64,000 bases of DNA from Thamnidium elegans (GCA_025201345.1 JAIXMG010000002.1:1116001-1180000), one strand, 5' to 3'; counted from the stretch's first letter, positions 22,561 through 34,012 are shown. A program made the numbers and translations. Notes: generated from the letters alone by a model not told the origin.

Positions 22561-23694
22561 AAAACGCGACCTGTAGTATACTTTATTAGTTATTAGATAA
22601 AGTTGCTGATATAGAAGCAGATCATTTCAGTTACTTTAAATAGTCTTTTGATTTACCTGGTAAAAGAGATACATAGTTTGGACGCGTGTGTCGTCATAAC
22701 TATATTAAGAAATTAAAACAGGTAAATTGGCTCAGCGAACTAAAAATATATGTAGTGATGCCAACGGTAGTTTATCAGCCTCATTATCCTAGTTAATCCG
22801 TTTCCTTAGCTAGTGCTCTAGTAGAGTATACACAAGAAGTAGGAAACGATAATTTATTTGCTGATACATTAGAACACTCACCTTTAATGTAAGTTAGTAA
22901 GATGAACCAAAAAGTCACTTTATTACTTTGGTAATGAATTAAATGATCCAAATAAAAATATGTAATTTTAGAAATTACTTCTTTTTTTGTAATTGTTTTT
23001 GATGTTAGTATTTTATTTAGCTGAGAAATACTCGTATATATATTTTTTTTTTATTTGCGATTACATTATTGTATTAACTAAGTGTATATTTTTGGAATAA
23101 TAAGACACGGTGCGCGCTTCCTCGGAAAGGGATACATCTATACGTAAGCATTAGACTAAATACTACGTGTCTAAAAAAGCTTACTCTTTTTCTTTATGTG
23201 ATATATCTAATTGACGTACTCTATTAAATATTTGAGCAAGATACATTTCTTTGTTTATACTCAAAATAAAAATTGTCAAGTTTACACCAATCTTGGCAAA
23301 AACGTTTCAGTGCTTAATAATAATAAAGGCCAAGTCTCTTATGTACCAAGAAAATGAATGCATATTTTATTTTTCTCCACGTGCATGCACTCTGTCTTTA
23401 AGCTTTTTATCTTAAACTGGTAATATTAAAGAGAGAGAAAAAAAGATTTTATTTACTATTCATTTTTATATAAAAAAATAAAGACGCCTTGTATATATTT
23501 GGCGACAAATTGCATACGTGTGTATATATAATATATATACATATAAAAGAAGAAGAAAAAGAGAGAAAGAGAAAGAATATAAAATATGTACTTGCCAAGA
23601 TTATGGCGCAATGAAAATAAAGGGGAGATAGAGAGTGTATATGGGGATAGAGTTATATATATATATAATAAAAAAAAAGAAAAAAAGAGAGAAA
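22561..23694. other. Intergenic with a possible small coding relic
   Basis: AT-rich. At about 22797-22892 the plus strand reads an open stretch (SLASALVEYTQEVGNDN and LFADTLEHSPLM) with normal amino-acid composition but no start, which may be a transposon or gene relic. The rest is microsatellite-like near 23520-23660. Confidence 0.35.
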
Positions 23695-24349
23695 CTATCT
23701 AGTATGAATTTTTTCATGACGTTTCATATCATATTTTCTTGCAAAAGGACGACAACAATGACTACATTTAAATATCTTTGGTCTATGAGGGTTATGAGTA
23801 AGCATATGTTCAACCAGATTATGTCTACGTTTTGATCTGTAATGTTTTTTTTTTTTTTATGTTAGTACAAGATACAAAAAAATTAATTATTTTGTATTAC
23901 CTATGACTGCAAACAGGACAAATGTGTTTCTTTTCAGTTGCCGCAGTTATTTTTTTGCTAGTGCTTTGTTCTACAGGACCAAATAAATCCATCATAGAAT
24001 AATAGTCTGAGTGTGTGGTATGGTAGATATCAGATAATTGAGGAGATGGAGTAGAATATGGAGACAAGTGTGGGGGAATAGAAGAAGGAGAGGCCTGATA
24101 TAAATCAGAGGCAGTAACAATAGAGAAATTGTCGTCCTGCAAGACATTATTATTAGACATTGGTAATTCGAATTCAGTAAATGTTGCTGTTGTAGTAGTA
24201 GTAGTAGTAATAGCATTATTATCACTGGTAGGGTAAGTCATAGGTTGATTATATTGTATATATTGTTGTGGATAGTACCAATAACCTGATTGATAATAAT
24301 ATTGTTGTTCTTTAATTGGTAAAGAGGTGGTATAATTACAACAAGACAT
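23695..24349 (-). CDS. Two-finger C2H2 zinc-finger protein
   Basis: Two exons: 23901-24349 and 23695-23836, 196 aa. The N-terminal about 140 residues are Tyr/Gln/Ser/Thr-rich with a Thr run, as in fungal transcription factor activation regions. The C-terminus has two adjacent C2H2 fingers: CPVC ... HNLVEHMLTH (interrupted by the intron) and CSHCCRPFARKYDMKRHEKIH, the latter followed by two residues and the stop. The layout, disordered N-terminus and fingers at the very end, fits a DNA-binding regulator. The target is unknown. It is divergent from the rhodanese gene with 406 bp between starts. Confidence 0.85.
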
Positions 24350-24755
24350 GAAAAAAAGAAAAGAAAAAAAAGTAAAGAAAAGGTGATAGACAATGACTCA
24401 AATGATGGGTTATTTATACTTATAATTAAATTTAAGGTAGTGTCTAATCTCATCATCATATATAAATATATATGGTTTTTTTTTTTTTAAACTTTGTGAG
24501 GTTACATTTTTTTTTCTTCTAGTAAATAATACATAATAACGCATTGTGAAAACTTAAACATTTCACCAACGAGGCTTTGACATTTGCGTAAGGTATTACT
24601 AATTATCCTTAAACGACAGGTTGTAATTCAATCTATTTTTACTTGGCCCAAGGTGACTGTTTTAGATTCAGGGAATCTAAAAATACTTGGGGTCTTTTTT
24701 TAAACCAGGTACTTTTTTTTTTTCTAACACTACTCTCTTGTTTATATTGCGTCTA
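24350..24755. promoter_or_regulatory. Divergent intergenic region
   Basis: 406 bp between the zinc-finger gene (-) and the rhodanese gene (+). It contains T11 and T9 runs and AT microsatellite. No specific site assignable. Confidence 0.35.
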
Positions 24756-26002
24756 ATGTTTAAACGTATCCTTGGAAACGTAACCCCACTTACCAGAAAA
24801 GGAACACTGCCAAATTTTTATAGTCTTTTTGTTACAAGACGCTTTCTTTCAAAAAAATTTAAACCAATAGCTTTTTATTCTATCGCACCTTTAACAGAAA
24901 ACAGAGTATTGACATTACGAAATGTACTTGAAAAAGACTTGAGTTCATTAGGTGTAGTAGGCAGAATTTATATAGCTCCTGAACAAGGAGTTGGAGGTAT
25001 CAATTGTCAAATGGCAGTGCCTGTAGATAAACTTGATTCGGTAAAAGAGTTTTTTGATGGATTTAAAAACGATTTTGGTACAATAGAGTATACACAAGGT
25101 ATGCAAGATACCTCTCTACCTAATTTTGATAAATTACGTGTACTTGTAAAGAAAAATGTAAGGTTCAAATAAACAATATACCCTTCTCTTCAAACAAATA
25201 AGTCATCTTCTATTATTAGTTAGTGTCAATTCGTCAACATGTCACAACACAAGACCTTGCAGTGCAGCCTCATCATCTGACACCGGAGGATTGGCACAAA
25301 CAATTGAGTCAACAGAAAGATGAGGTGTTTTTATTAGATATGCGTAACCAATATGAGTAGTAAGTATAATTATTTTTAGAAAAGTTTGATTCGCTGATCA
25401 TAGCCACACACTCTATGTAGTAATGTAGGGCATTTTGACCATGCTATTAAAATGGATGTAGATACATTTAGAGAGGGTATTCATTTACTAGACCAATTAG
25501 TCGCTGACAAATCGAAACAAAAAGATATTTTCATGTACTGTACTGGAGGTATCAGATGCTCCGTTGCTGGTTCTTATTTACGAAAAAAGGGATATGAAAA
25601 TGTTAAAATGGTAAAGCTTTATAATCATATTTAAATTGGATTTTTTTTTTAATAATACATTTCTTACTGATATAGCTTAAAGGTGGTATTAATGCTTATG
25701 GACATTATATTAAAGAAAGTACAAATACTTCATTATTTAAAGGTAAAAACTTTACTTTTGATGGTAGAAGAGGAGAAGCTATTACAAATCACGTCTTGAC
25801 GCAGTGTTATCACTGCGGTTCTTCTTGTGATCATATTACCAATTGTGTCAATACCAGGTGCCATTTATTATTTGTACAGTGTGAAGCGTGTAAATCTAAA
25901 ATGAAGCATACTTGTAGCAACCATTGTCATAATGTTTTAGAAGGGAAAGAAGAGTATCAATTAGATTATGATTACCACAGACAAGTTGCAAAAGCATGGT
26001 AA
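24756..26002 (+). CDS. TrhO/YceA-type rhodanese-domain protein
   Basis: Related to bacterial TrhO (YceA), which hydroxylates wobble uridine of tRNA, and to eukaryotic TSTD2. Four exons: 24756-25157, 25220-25359, 25421-25610 and 25676-26002, about 352 aa. The N-terminal ferredoxin-like domain shows IAPEQGVGGINCQMAVP, which matches the family. Then comes the rhodanese domain with active-site loop YCTGGIRC and GGINAYGHYI, and a Cys-rich tail (CYHCGSSC, CEACKSKMKHTC) as in TrhO relatives. The first about 40 residues are basic and may be a mitochondrial presequence. The ATG at 24756 is the first in frame. Exon 3 starts after ATGTAG at 25420 because only that choice avoids a stop. Confidence 0.9.
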
Positions 26003-26180
26003 CACACATGCTGTATAATAAAATAATTAGGTTTCTGTAATTGGACACATTATTTCATAGTGTTTCCACTACCAATTTAAGGCAGATTCTCGACATACAG
26101 TGCTTCCACTTTCAAATAGAACATTTTTTGAAGTATCTTTTTCTATCAAAAAAAAAAATGAACAAAGTCTATTTTTAACA

Positions 26181-26518
26181 ATGTCTAATACAAATCATAA
26201 TAAAGGAGCTCGAAGGCCTGTTAACGACGATGATACTAGATTTCCTTTTGCTAAAACAGAAATATTCCTTGAAAAATCGACCATTACTGCTTTTTTTGAT
26301 CAGGAATAAACTGAAAACGTATAAAATATAGAGGAATAAGCCCTTAACACGACTTCATTTTTAACAGTTCAACATTCTATTGGCAGTCCACAAGAAACTC
26401 GAGAATCCCAAAGAAATTGTCTGAATTGGTTAAAAGCATAAACATTGAAGAGATCATTGACCGAAGTCTGCGGAATCCTAACATTCTAGACGAATATTTT
26501 AAAAAGTTAGGTAGGTGA
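26181..26518 (+). pseudogene. Accessory-family relic, plus strand, in the inverted-repeat element
   Basis: Two coding-like pieces: ATG at 26181 giving a 42-residue peptide with RFPFAKTEIFLEKS and AFFDQE then TAA, and a second piece at about 26368-26518 reading KKLSELVKSINIEEIIDRS and NPNILDEYFKKLGR then TGA. An acceptor (AACAG at 26362-26366) precedes the second, but no donor rescues the stop. I do not recognise the family. It ends a few bases from the stop of the convergent frame below. Confidence 0.45.
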
Positions 26519-26523
26519 AGAGG

Positions 26524-26962
26524 TTAACTAATAGCCATTTCTGCCCTCGAAATCAAAGTATACGGTTGGGTGTCAGTGGTGCAGAGTAAAAGATTAATAT
26601 CATTGGTAATACAAGCATTAATGCGCGTATTTTTGCTTTGTTGGTGTAGTTTGATATCCGTTGTCACATTGCTCTTTTTGAATTCGTTTGAACATAAATC
26701 ATATTGTTCCTCTGAGTTTTTGCTTTTGATTAACAGATCAATTCTTCTGCCGTATTCGGACTCATTTTCCATTAATATTTCCATTCTTCTTGTCGATTGG
26801 CGTACCCCTTCTCTGTCAATGTATGTTAACGAAGAGCATGAGAATAACAACTTATCAAGTATCTCCTCGAACTCCCTCAAATAGGTCGCTTCTAATAACT
26901 TGTTTTCGTTTTGTAGATTTTGAAGCTTTGGACACTATTAAAATATATTAATTAACTAAAAA
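26524..26962 (-). pseudogene. ExK-motif accessory-family reading frame
   Basis: Open minus-strand frame of about 145 codons without a convincing ATG start, so the 5' part is missing or in a lost exon. It reads LREFEEILDKLL, then RRIDLLIKSK, YDLCSNEFKKSNVTTD and QQSKNTRINACI. An Asp in a hydrophobic strand followed by E-F-K is the PD-(D/E)XK pattern, and the Lys/Gln helix after it also fits. From memory this resembles a repeated Mucorales family. Function unknown. Either a partial gene or a relic. Confidence 0.5.
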
Positions 26963-27147
26963 AGACATGCACATTAAGTCATGATTAATATACTTACATT
27001 GTAGTAATTATAGACAGTATCGTATATTTATCAGATAACTTATCCTTTGTTTTTGCGCGTTCATCATCCAAATATTGCAATAAACCAAATATATTCTCAC
27101 TAAATTATGTCATAGGCGTTTTTTAGTAACTACAAATACATATTCCG

Positions 27148-27265
27148 TTTGGTATACCATCATTTACACCACCAGTGTCAATTTAGCGAAATTCCTGCAT
27201 CGACACCACCATATCATAAGGAAATATTTAGACATTTGATAATATAAAAGGTACTTGCTTGTATA
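27148..27265. mobile_element. Partial copy of the 51.7-kb MITE
   Basis: Starts ttggtataccatcatttaca and continues with caccaccagtgtcaattta. It then matches the reverse strand of 51790-51900, including atataaaaggtacttgcttg. The second inverted repeat is missing, so the copy is truncated where an A-rich stretch begins. Confidence 0.7.
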
Positions 27266-27593
27266 TGAATTCATTATTGAAAAAAAAAAAAGGAAAGGAA
27301 AAGGAAAAAAAAAAGGATGGGATAAATAGGTGATTTTAACTATGATAAAATGGGATTTATTTAACTATGATAAAAAGGATTTATTTAATCATTGTGGTAT
27401 TTATATTACAATTTCCTTTCTCACAATATTAAAGTCGTTTTTATATCTAAAGCACCAAGAATTAACCTTCCTTCCGTTTTGTACCTACTCATATTTAAAG
27501 CGTGACATCTCGTCAAATATGTCATTAACTAACTGTTTAAGTTTGTTCGAGCGATTGTTTTTGAACTTCATACGATTTCTAGTGCACTGATTT

Positions 27594-27990
27594 TTAATCT
27601 CCAAAAAAATCATCAGCAGGGATCACTTGTTGATATAATTCACTAAATGGATGATTAAGCGGATTGATGCATGAAGAATTAGCCAGTTTACCAAATTCGG
27701 TTTCAAGAACAGAGTTATTTAATGTAAGAGCTTGAGCGTTCATAAGAATTGTACGCTTGAGGTCTGATTCCACTTCATTGATTGTGCCTTCCTCACTTTC
27801 TTCTTCTTCGGTCTTCTTCTTCGGTCTTTTCTTCGGTCTCTTCCTCAGTTTCTTCTTCAGTTTCTTTTTCCTCGTCTTCCGTTTGAGGGTATTCGTCTAC
27901 TTCAGATATCATTCTTACAATACGTGCTTGATAGCTGATATTAGAGAGCTTTGCCAATCTCAGTTGGTGTTTAGTTTTAATCTGTTACAA
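27594..27990 (-). pseudogene. Glu-rich accessory-family relic
   Basis: The minus strand reads KTKHQLRLAKLSNISYQARI, then a Glu/Thr-rich run (EETEEETEEKTEEE). A one-base frame change inside the run is needed to continue with NEVESDLKRTILMNAQALTL and LETEFGKLANSSC, ending in DDFFGD and TAA. The plus-strand Ser/Phe/Leu-rich frame here is its shadow. No recognised domain. The frameshift lies in a repeat and could be slippage. Confidence 0.5.
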
Positions 27991-28723
27991 TTATAAAAGA
28001 GCGTTTATCTCATCTTGTCAACATTATTTAACACTCTAAAAACCATTTTGAAAACTGCTTAAGCAAAGTCTCTATTTAAATAAATTGTTCCATACGAATT
28101 TTAAAAACGTTTAGATTGGGTTCACAGTGTGTTCCAATTGAAGCTCAAAGGGTGTTCCAAATTAAGTTCACAAAATGTTCTATTTGAGAGTGGAAGCACA
28201 GTACCTTTTTACTTGAAGCCAATAAGAGAGACTTCACCCTCTAGTAACTAATAATCTTTTTTACCAAGGCAACTGATGCTGCCGTGCAAACAATGTTTCG
28301 AAGTAATTAGTCAAAAAGTTGCGCCGTGTATAATTATTATAAGTAGTAACGTATAAAGAAAAGAAAAAAAAAGTTTATTATATTACTAGTTTCTTTGCTT
28401 AGTTTTGTCCTGACTTTTAACATTATCCACGATAAAAATAATGTCTTTTAAAATTCTTGTACTTGTTCATAATACATTTATAAGCAATTTTATTTTGTAA
28501 GGGTCCACGAATTTAATAAGTTCGTACATATTTCAAGCAACGTTTTTTTTTATTATTAAAAGCACAAAAATAGTTTTTTACGCTCCCTCAATTTTTTTCA
28601 ATAAACCTTAAATTGGCAGTGGAACAACTGTATTATATCTCTTTTTCAAAGTTATTAAAAAATTTTAAAAAAAAAATATATACTTTTTTGACATATACAT
28701 ATATATATATATATTCGTGAGTG

Positions 28724-29110
28724 ATGCCTATTTTACGAGATTCTCGAACACCTAGTATACCTCATCGATCTCCATTTCGTATTCGAGATTCGCATATGGC
28801 TAAAATACAACAGTCTTCAAACGGTAATACATAATAAAGTTTCTGAGATGATAACTTAACATGCTGAACTATTTTATTTTATTTTACATGTAGTTGATAG
28901 ATGGAGTTTCTCCATGGAGTTGGGTAATCTATGGAATATGAAACCAGTCGAAAACTATGATACAAAGTTTAACGACAAAAAGACCAGTATGTTTTCTTCA
29001 GGAAACTTGCTTACACAATTATTAGTATCGCAAGCTCTACTTGATTCGAACCAATTTAAGATATTATCATTCGAGAAATTGGATAATTTAAAAAAGGTAA
29101 TACAAGACCA

Positions 29111-29150
<40 letters not shown>

Positions 29151-30708
29151 TTAAATTTTTCAAGTATAGGAACAAGTAGAATTACATCAACATATCAATA
29201 ACATTTCAAAGAGCATAGAATTAGAACGACGTATCAAAAAAATATCAAAATCGTTAGAAAATATTAATCTAAAAAACAGTAGAAATTCAATACTTTATTT
29301 AGAAAGACAACGACAAGGCAATGACGATAAAATTAGCCGTTTATCAAGTCTGGTAGAAGATTTAAAATTTAAAGAGATTAATATGAAAAAGATTATACTG
29401 CAACATACTGCTGCTGTATTGAATAAGGGTATTCAAAATATCGAATCAACTCCTACTCCTACTACACCTGTAAATCACCATTACAGTGATAATATTGCAT
29501 TATTAGAATCTGAATTAAATCATGTATCGAGTAAAGTAGATTATCTATTATCGGATTATTGTTCTTGTACCAATATACCTAGCCATCCACTTCAAAAAAT
29601 ACAATTGTTAGATCAACAGCTGGCTGTAGTTTACAAGAGGTACATACGCATATTTATATATAGTACAAAGTATATACAACTATAAAAAAAAAAACTAACT
29701 TAATATAATAGTAATAGTATGAATCAAATAGATGACAATGAAAATAAACAAAAATTACTATCGATCGAAAAAGAACGAGATATTCTACTATCTAAATTAG
29801 TAGACATGGAATTAAAATCCACCAAACTATTAGCGACCATGACATCTTACTCAGGCCGACAACGAGCACTTAAATTTGAATTATTACAATTTAAAGGTGA
29901 ATCGATAGAATTACAAATCTGGGACAGATTACGAGAAAAGCAAGAATATACCAATATACCACCAGCACCAGCACTTATCACCGCAGTTGATACCAACCAA
30001 TATAAACAACAATTAAAAGAACAATCTTTATTTTACGAAGCTAATATCGAACAACAAAATATAACCTTAGAACAAGATAGTCAACAATGTCGTCAACTTG
30101 AATTAGACTGTCAGAGGTTAAATCTTGAAAAATCGAACTTGGACGATTTAATAAAAGAAAAATCAAAAGTATTAGATCAGCAGGATAATCAAATAAGTAG
30201 GTTAAATGCAGATATAAGAAATCAAAAACAAGTGAAAAATGAACCTTATCGACCTGAAAGTAATCAAGAAAAGGAAAGGTTAAAAAAAGTGTTTGCGGCA
30301 AGAGAAGAAGAATGGACACAACATACACATAGTATGGAAGATAGCTTTGATGAATTATTAGAAAACTTTGATAAATTAACAAATACAGCTATTGAATTTG
30401 ATTCGCATCGTATGAGATATGATCGTACAGTAGATGAACTCAATCAAAATATTCATCAACTTGAATTAGAACTTATTGAAGAAAAAGTAAAACGTATTGG
30501 ATGTAGTCAAAGTGAACCAACAACTACGGCCTCACTTCGAAAAGAATTTCGTATATTGGTAGCTGATATTAAACGATCACACCAAGAACGAATGGATCAA
30601 GAAGCCCAAGAAATCAAAAGGTTGCAATCACAATTACAAGAATTACAAGATTCAAATGCAAATCATAAATTTACTGGTTATAGTATGGCTATTCAAACAG
30701 ATTTTTAA
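28724..30708 (+). CDS. Uds1-domain coiled-coil protein (up-regulated during septation type)
   Basis: Four exons: 28724-28823, 28894-29096, 29170-29639 and 29712-30708, about 589 aa. An N-terminal basic/Ser/Pro segment is followed by the Uds1 signature, LLTQLLVSQALLDSNQF and ILSFEKLDNLKKEQVEL, the hallmark of fungal proteins linked to septation. Most of the rest is long coiled coil: heptad-rich Glu/Gln/Leu/Lys segments, with LRKEFRILVADIKRSHQERM near the C-terminus. Intron 2 contains a T30 run just before the acceptor. The stop codon overlaps that of the convergent NOT2 gene. Likely a cytoskeletal or polarity scaffold; that role is inference. Confidence 0.85.
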
Positions 30709-31514
30709 TTGGAAAGGTTTAACTCAATTGATTGCCATACAATTCTTAATTCTTTCTCTTCTCTTATCCATTGTACGGGATCAAATATAATAAATAAGCC
30801 TTCTGTTACTCGTTCTAGTTCAGATTCTGGTTCAATTGCTTTAATAGGTTTCCCTTGCTCGTTTACTTGTTTTGTTATCCATACTTTCATTTCTTTAGAG
30901 TATCTCCAATTTCGATTAAACCTAAAATAAATTTACCCCCCAAACCCACCCCCACCACCACCCCTCAATCGAATCAATAAAAATAGATGAAAATACAGCT
31001 ATGTTAATACTTACAATTCTTTTGCTGATTCCATTTGAATAACATCATTTGGAAAAGAATAAAACATATAAAACAATGCTTCGTCTGAAAATGAACTCGG
31101 TCTTTCTTGTGCAGGAGGAGATGCTTTAGCTTCACGATAAGAAAATGGAATATAGTACCCAGGTTCTACTGCAAATCCTGGTAACTTTTGTGTATCTGAC
31201 CAAGGGGAAAGAAAGTATGGATAGATGGGGCTACATAAACATATTCAATTACCATGTTCTTTTGAAAAAAAAAAAAAAAAAAAATGCACTTACTAGGACG
31301 AACTTAAATTTAAGCGCAACAATGATAAATTATTGCCTACGGCCATCATGGTACGGTCAGGTTCAGTTCCTCTCAAGATATCCGTAAGATCTGACACCAT
31401 ATAAGTGTCTTGTCGTACGCTACTTTGGGCTGTACTTGGTGCATTTTTTTCTGCTGGAGGTTGTACTTTTACTTGTGGCGAAGTCTCATTCATCCTTCTG
31501 CCTTGACTCTTTTA

Positions 31515-31559
<45 letters not shown>

Positions 31560-31950
31560 GTCAAATATAGTTATTCTCAGATATATGCTTTTTTTATATT
31601 TATTTCTTACCCATGGGCCAACATGAGAGGGTTTAGGCGTCGTAGTATCTTTACAAAAGAAAAAAAAGAAAAAAGAGAGGCGGTTAATATGTTCTCCAGT
31701 TAGTTGAGAGTTTTTATAACATACTAATATTTTCTTGAGTACCATGTCGTGGTTCAAACTGTTGCGTTAAAGCAGGAAAGTCATGGCGAGTGAAATGAGG
31801 CAAAGGTGTATTATGATTTTGAGTTCTATGGTACGCAGGGTCTTGTACAGTAGAAGCGTAGGTTCTTTGCATTATCTGATTATTATTGGACGGTGTGCCT
31901 AAAGCAGGAAACTCGTCCATATCATCAGCTCCTATATTTTGATGAAACAT
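30705..31950 (-). CDS. NOT2: CCR4-NOT complex subunit NOT2
   Basis: Scaffold subunit of the CCR4-NOT deadenylase, acting in mRNA decay and transcription. Five exons: 31725-31950, 31611-31648, 31294-31508, 31015-31230 and 30705-30921, 303 aa. The N-terminus has DDMDEFPALG and RHDFPALTQQF, the FPAL motifs common in NOT2. The middle reads DLTDILRGTEPDRTMMAVGN and LSLLRLNLSSSYPIYPYFLS. The C-terminal NOT box shows EALFYMFYSFPNDVIQMESA, LFNRNWRYSKEMKVWIT and FIIFDPVQW, all matching NOT2. Intron 2 carries a run of 40 A on the plus strand. It is short compared with animal NOT2 but longer than yeast Not2. Confidence 0.93.
31517..31556. repeat. A40 homopolymer in a NOT2 intron
   Basis: An uninterrupted run of 40 A on the plus strand; on the coding (minus) strand it is a T40 run directly before the acceptor. 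Its length is likely to vary between individuals and in sequencing. Confidence 0.85.
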
Positions 31951-32604
31951 TATATGTATAAATAAATAATATAAGAAAAGAGGGAGAACGTTAGTAGTGA
32001 GGGAGAAAAAAAATATGTAAAAACAGGTAAGAGGAGATGACGTCGATAATGACTGACTGACTACAATCAAATAATAATATGTATACGAAGGATAGATGAA
32101 TAATCTCGCGGTTCTTGAAGAAAGGTTAGACGTATATAAAGCACAGAAAGAAAATGAATCAAATGTAATAATTTATTATAATATATAGGGAGAAAAAAGT
32201 GCTCTCAGTTGATAAAGAAAATAAAACGGGTCATGAACGTAAACAAGTGAGGAGACGATGATACCATTTTTATTTTCTTGGAAGTGTTTTATTCGGTTAT
32301 TATAATAATAGTAGTAATAGTAGTAGAAGTAGTAGTATAAGAAGAATATTCTATACTCTATTGTTCTTTGTATAAAAAAAAATGCAATAGGATTAAATAA
32401 AGCCAGTTTAGAATTATTTTACTTGAGTCTTGAACATAATATCTTTTTCGAACCAAAGGGGGTGAAAGCTTATATAAGTATATATATATACATATAGCGG
32501 GGGAAACAGTAAGATCAAATATTATAAAAAGGCACCTTTTTTTTTCTTTTAAAGAAATCCTGTATTTAACCCTTTTTATTGTTATTATTATTAGGTATTA
32601 TATT
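31951..32604. promoter_or_regulatory. Divergent promoter region, NOT2 / chitin deacetylase
   Basis: 654 bp between start codons. A TATA-like tatataagta lies at 32471-32480, about 134 bp before the deacetylase ATG. A TAG/TAA trinucleotide-rich run lies near 32305-32345. Confidence 0.4.
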
Positions 32605-33835
32605 ATGATTAAATTCTATTTCTTTATTACTATTACAGCATCGATTGGTTTTTTCTCAAATGCTTTTCCAGTGATTGAACAGAGATCACCTACACAAAGT
32701 GGTATACTTCCTACTTCTTCTCCGGCTTTTTTACCTTCGTTTCCTTATCATGGTAGTACCCCATTAAATCCTGTACCAACCGGTCCTATTCGCTCCAAAT
32801 CCAATTTAAGAAAGAGTAGTTACCCTCGACCTTGGTCTCATCCTGATATAAACCATCCCGAAGTACAGAGAGCTATCAGTGCTATCGATTGGAATCATGT
32901 TCCTAACTTTGATCCTCGTACTATGGGTATGGAATACGATGAGCATCTAGATGAAGCCTGTTGGTGGACGGAATCTCAATGTACTACTCCAAAAGTTTAT
33001 TATTTACCTGAAGATGTCAAGTTTTGTCCAAACTCTGAAGATTTTGGTTTGGTAAGATATTTTAATATACATGTATAATTTTCTTAGTTATACTAAAATA
33101 AGCTCTTTTTTTTTTCTAGACGTATGATGATGGCCCATTACCTCCTAGTAGTCCTGATGACCCTTGGGGTGAGCCTCGTCTTTATGATTTCCTTGCTGAA
33201 AATAAACAAACCGCTACTTTATTTTGTAAGTTATGAATAATACCAGAAGAAGAAAAAAAGCAGGAGAGAAAATTATACTCATATATCTTTTATTAGATGT
33301 TGGATCCAATGTAATCAATTTCCCTCAAGCTGCTGTTCGAGCGCTTGAATCTGGCCATACTTTATGTGCTCATACTTGGTCTCATCCTCAAATGACTACT
33401 ATTAGTAACCATGATATTGTAGCTCAATTATACTGGAGTATGCGTGCAATTAAAGAAGCTGCAGGCGTTACTACTCGCTGCTGGAGACCTCCTTACGGTG
33501 ATATCGATGATCGTGTTCGAGCAATTGCTCATCAAATGGGTCTATCTACTATTCTTTGGAACAGTGATTCATTTGATTGGGGTTTACCTTCCGTAGCAAA
33601 CGGTTTCTCGGGAACTTATGAAGTATCTACTATTGACTCTTACTTTGAACAATGGATATCTGACCGTAAAAATGAGGTTGATATTGATAATGGACGTATT
33701 GTACTCGAACATGAAACGAGTAATGTTACCATTATGGTCACTGAGAATTGGTTACCTAGATTAAAAAAAGTCTTTAATGTACAAAAAGTACATGATTGTG
33801 CTCCTCAACTTCCTAGTCCTTACTGGGAATCATAA
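32605..33835 (+). CDS. Chitin deacetylase (CE4 polysaccharide deacetylase)
   Basis: Removes N-acetyl groups from chitin to make chitosan, a main wall polymer of zygomycetes. Three exons: 32605-33051, 33120-33225 and 33297-33835, 363 aa. Signal peptide at residues 1 to about 20 (MIKFYFFITITASIGFFSNA). The N-terminal region contains FDPRTMGMEYDEH and ACWWTESQCTTP, typical of Mucorales deacetylases. CE4 motifs: TYDDGP (catalytic base and metal Asp), HTWSHPQ (metal His pair), RPPYGDIDDR, and a C-terminal LEHETSN. All key residues are present, so it is probably active. No obvious GPI signal, so secreted or periplasmic. Intron 1 falls just before TYDDGP. Confidence 0.93.
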
Positions 33836-34012
33836 AAAAAAAAGAAAAAGTGTCATTAGGAAACAAATGTAATAATACAAATAAATAAATAAAAAATAAT
33901 TATACGCTGTTTTAAAGTGACTGGTTTGTGTTAAATAGGTCTTGTATACTCTCTCTCTGCCAAAGAAACCTTTTTTTTTTTTGGTATCTTTTTTTTTTTT
34001 CCTTGAAGAAAG

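Larger units (their letters stand above)
26098..28201. mobile_element. 2.1-kb TA-flanked inverted-repeat element carrying accessory reading frames
   Basis: The left end is cagtgcttccactttcaaat then agaacatttt. The right end on the other strand is ctgtgcttccactctcaaat then agaacatttt: about 30 bp of inverted repeat with three or so mismatches. TA dinucleotides sit immediately outside both ends (26096-26097, 28202-28203), as for Tc1/mariner-like insertion. No DDE transposase is visible inside. It contains a plus-strand relic (26181-26518), a minus-strand ExK-type frame (26524-26962), a partial MITE (27148-27265) and a Glu-rich minus-strand relic (27594-27990). Confidence 0.7.
26058..28630. mobile_element. 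Outer TIR-bounded element, host of a nested element
   Basis: The left end reads agtgtttccactaccaattt; the right end, read on the opposite strand, gives cagttgttccactgccaatt. The same type of end is present at 36952-36970 and 47596-47617. If the inner element 26098-28201 is removed, only about 470 bp remain, so this would be a short non-autonomous element. The right end is followed by TA (28631-28632); the left TA is not clear. Confidence 0.55.

Noticed and set aside
27757..27996. Ser/Phe/Leu-rich plus-strand frame of 79 codons
   Set aside because: Antisense of the Glu/Thr-rich minus-strand relic; composition is an artefact.
28501..28580. Apparent similarity between 28.5 kb and 36.87 kb (aatttaataagttcg)
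   Set aside because: The shared stretch is near-palindromic and lies in opposite orientation relative to the nearby ends, so it is probably chance.
30041..30382. 113-codon minus-strand frame inside the Uds1 gene
   Set aside because: Antisense shadow of a clear coiled-coil coding exon.
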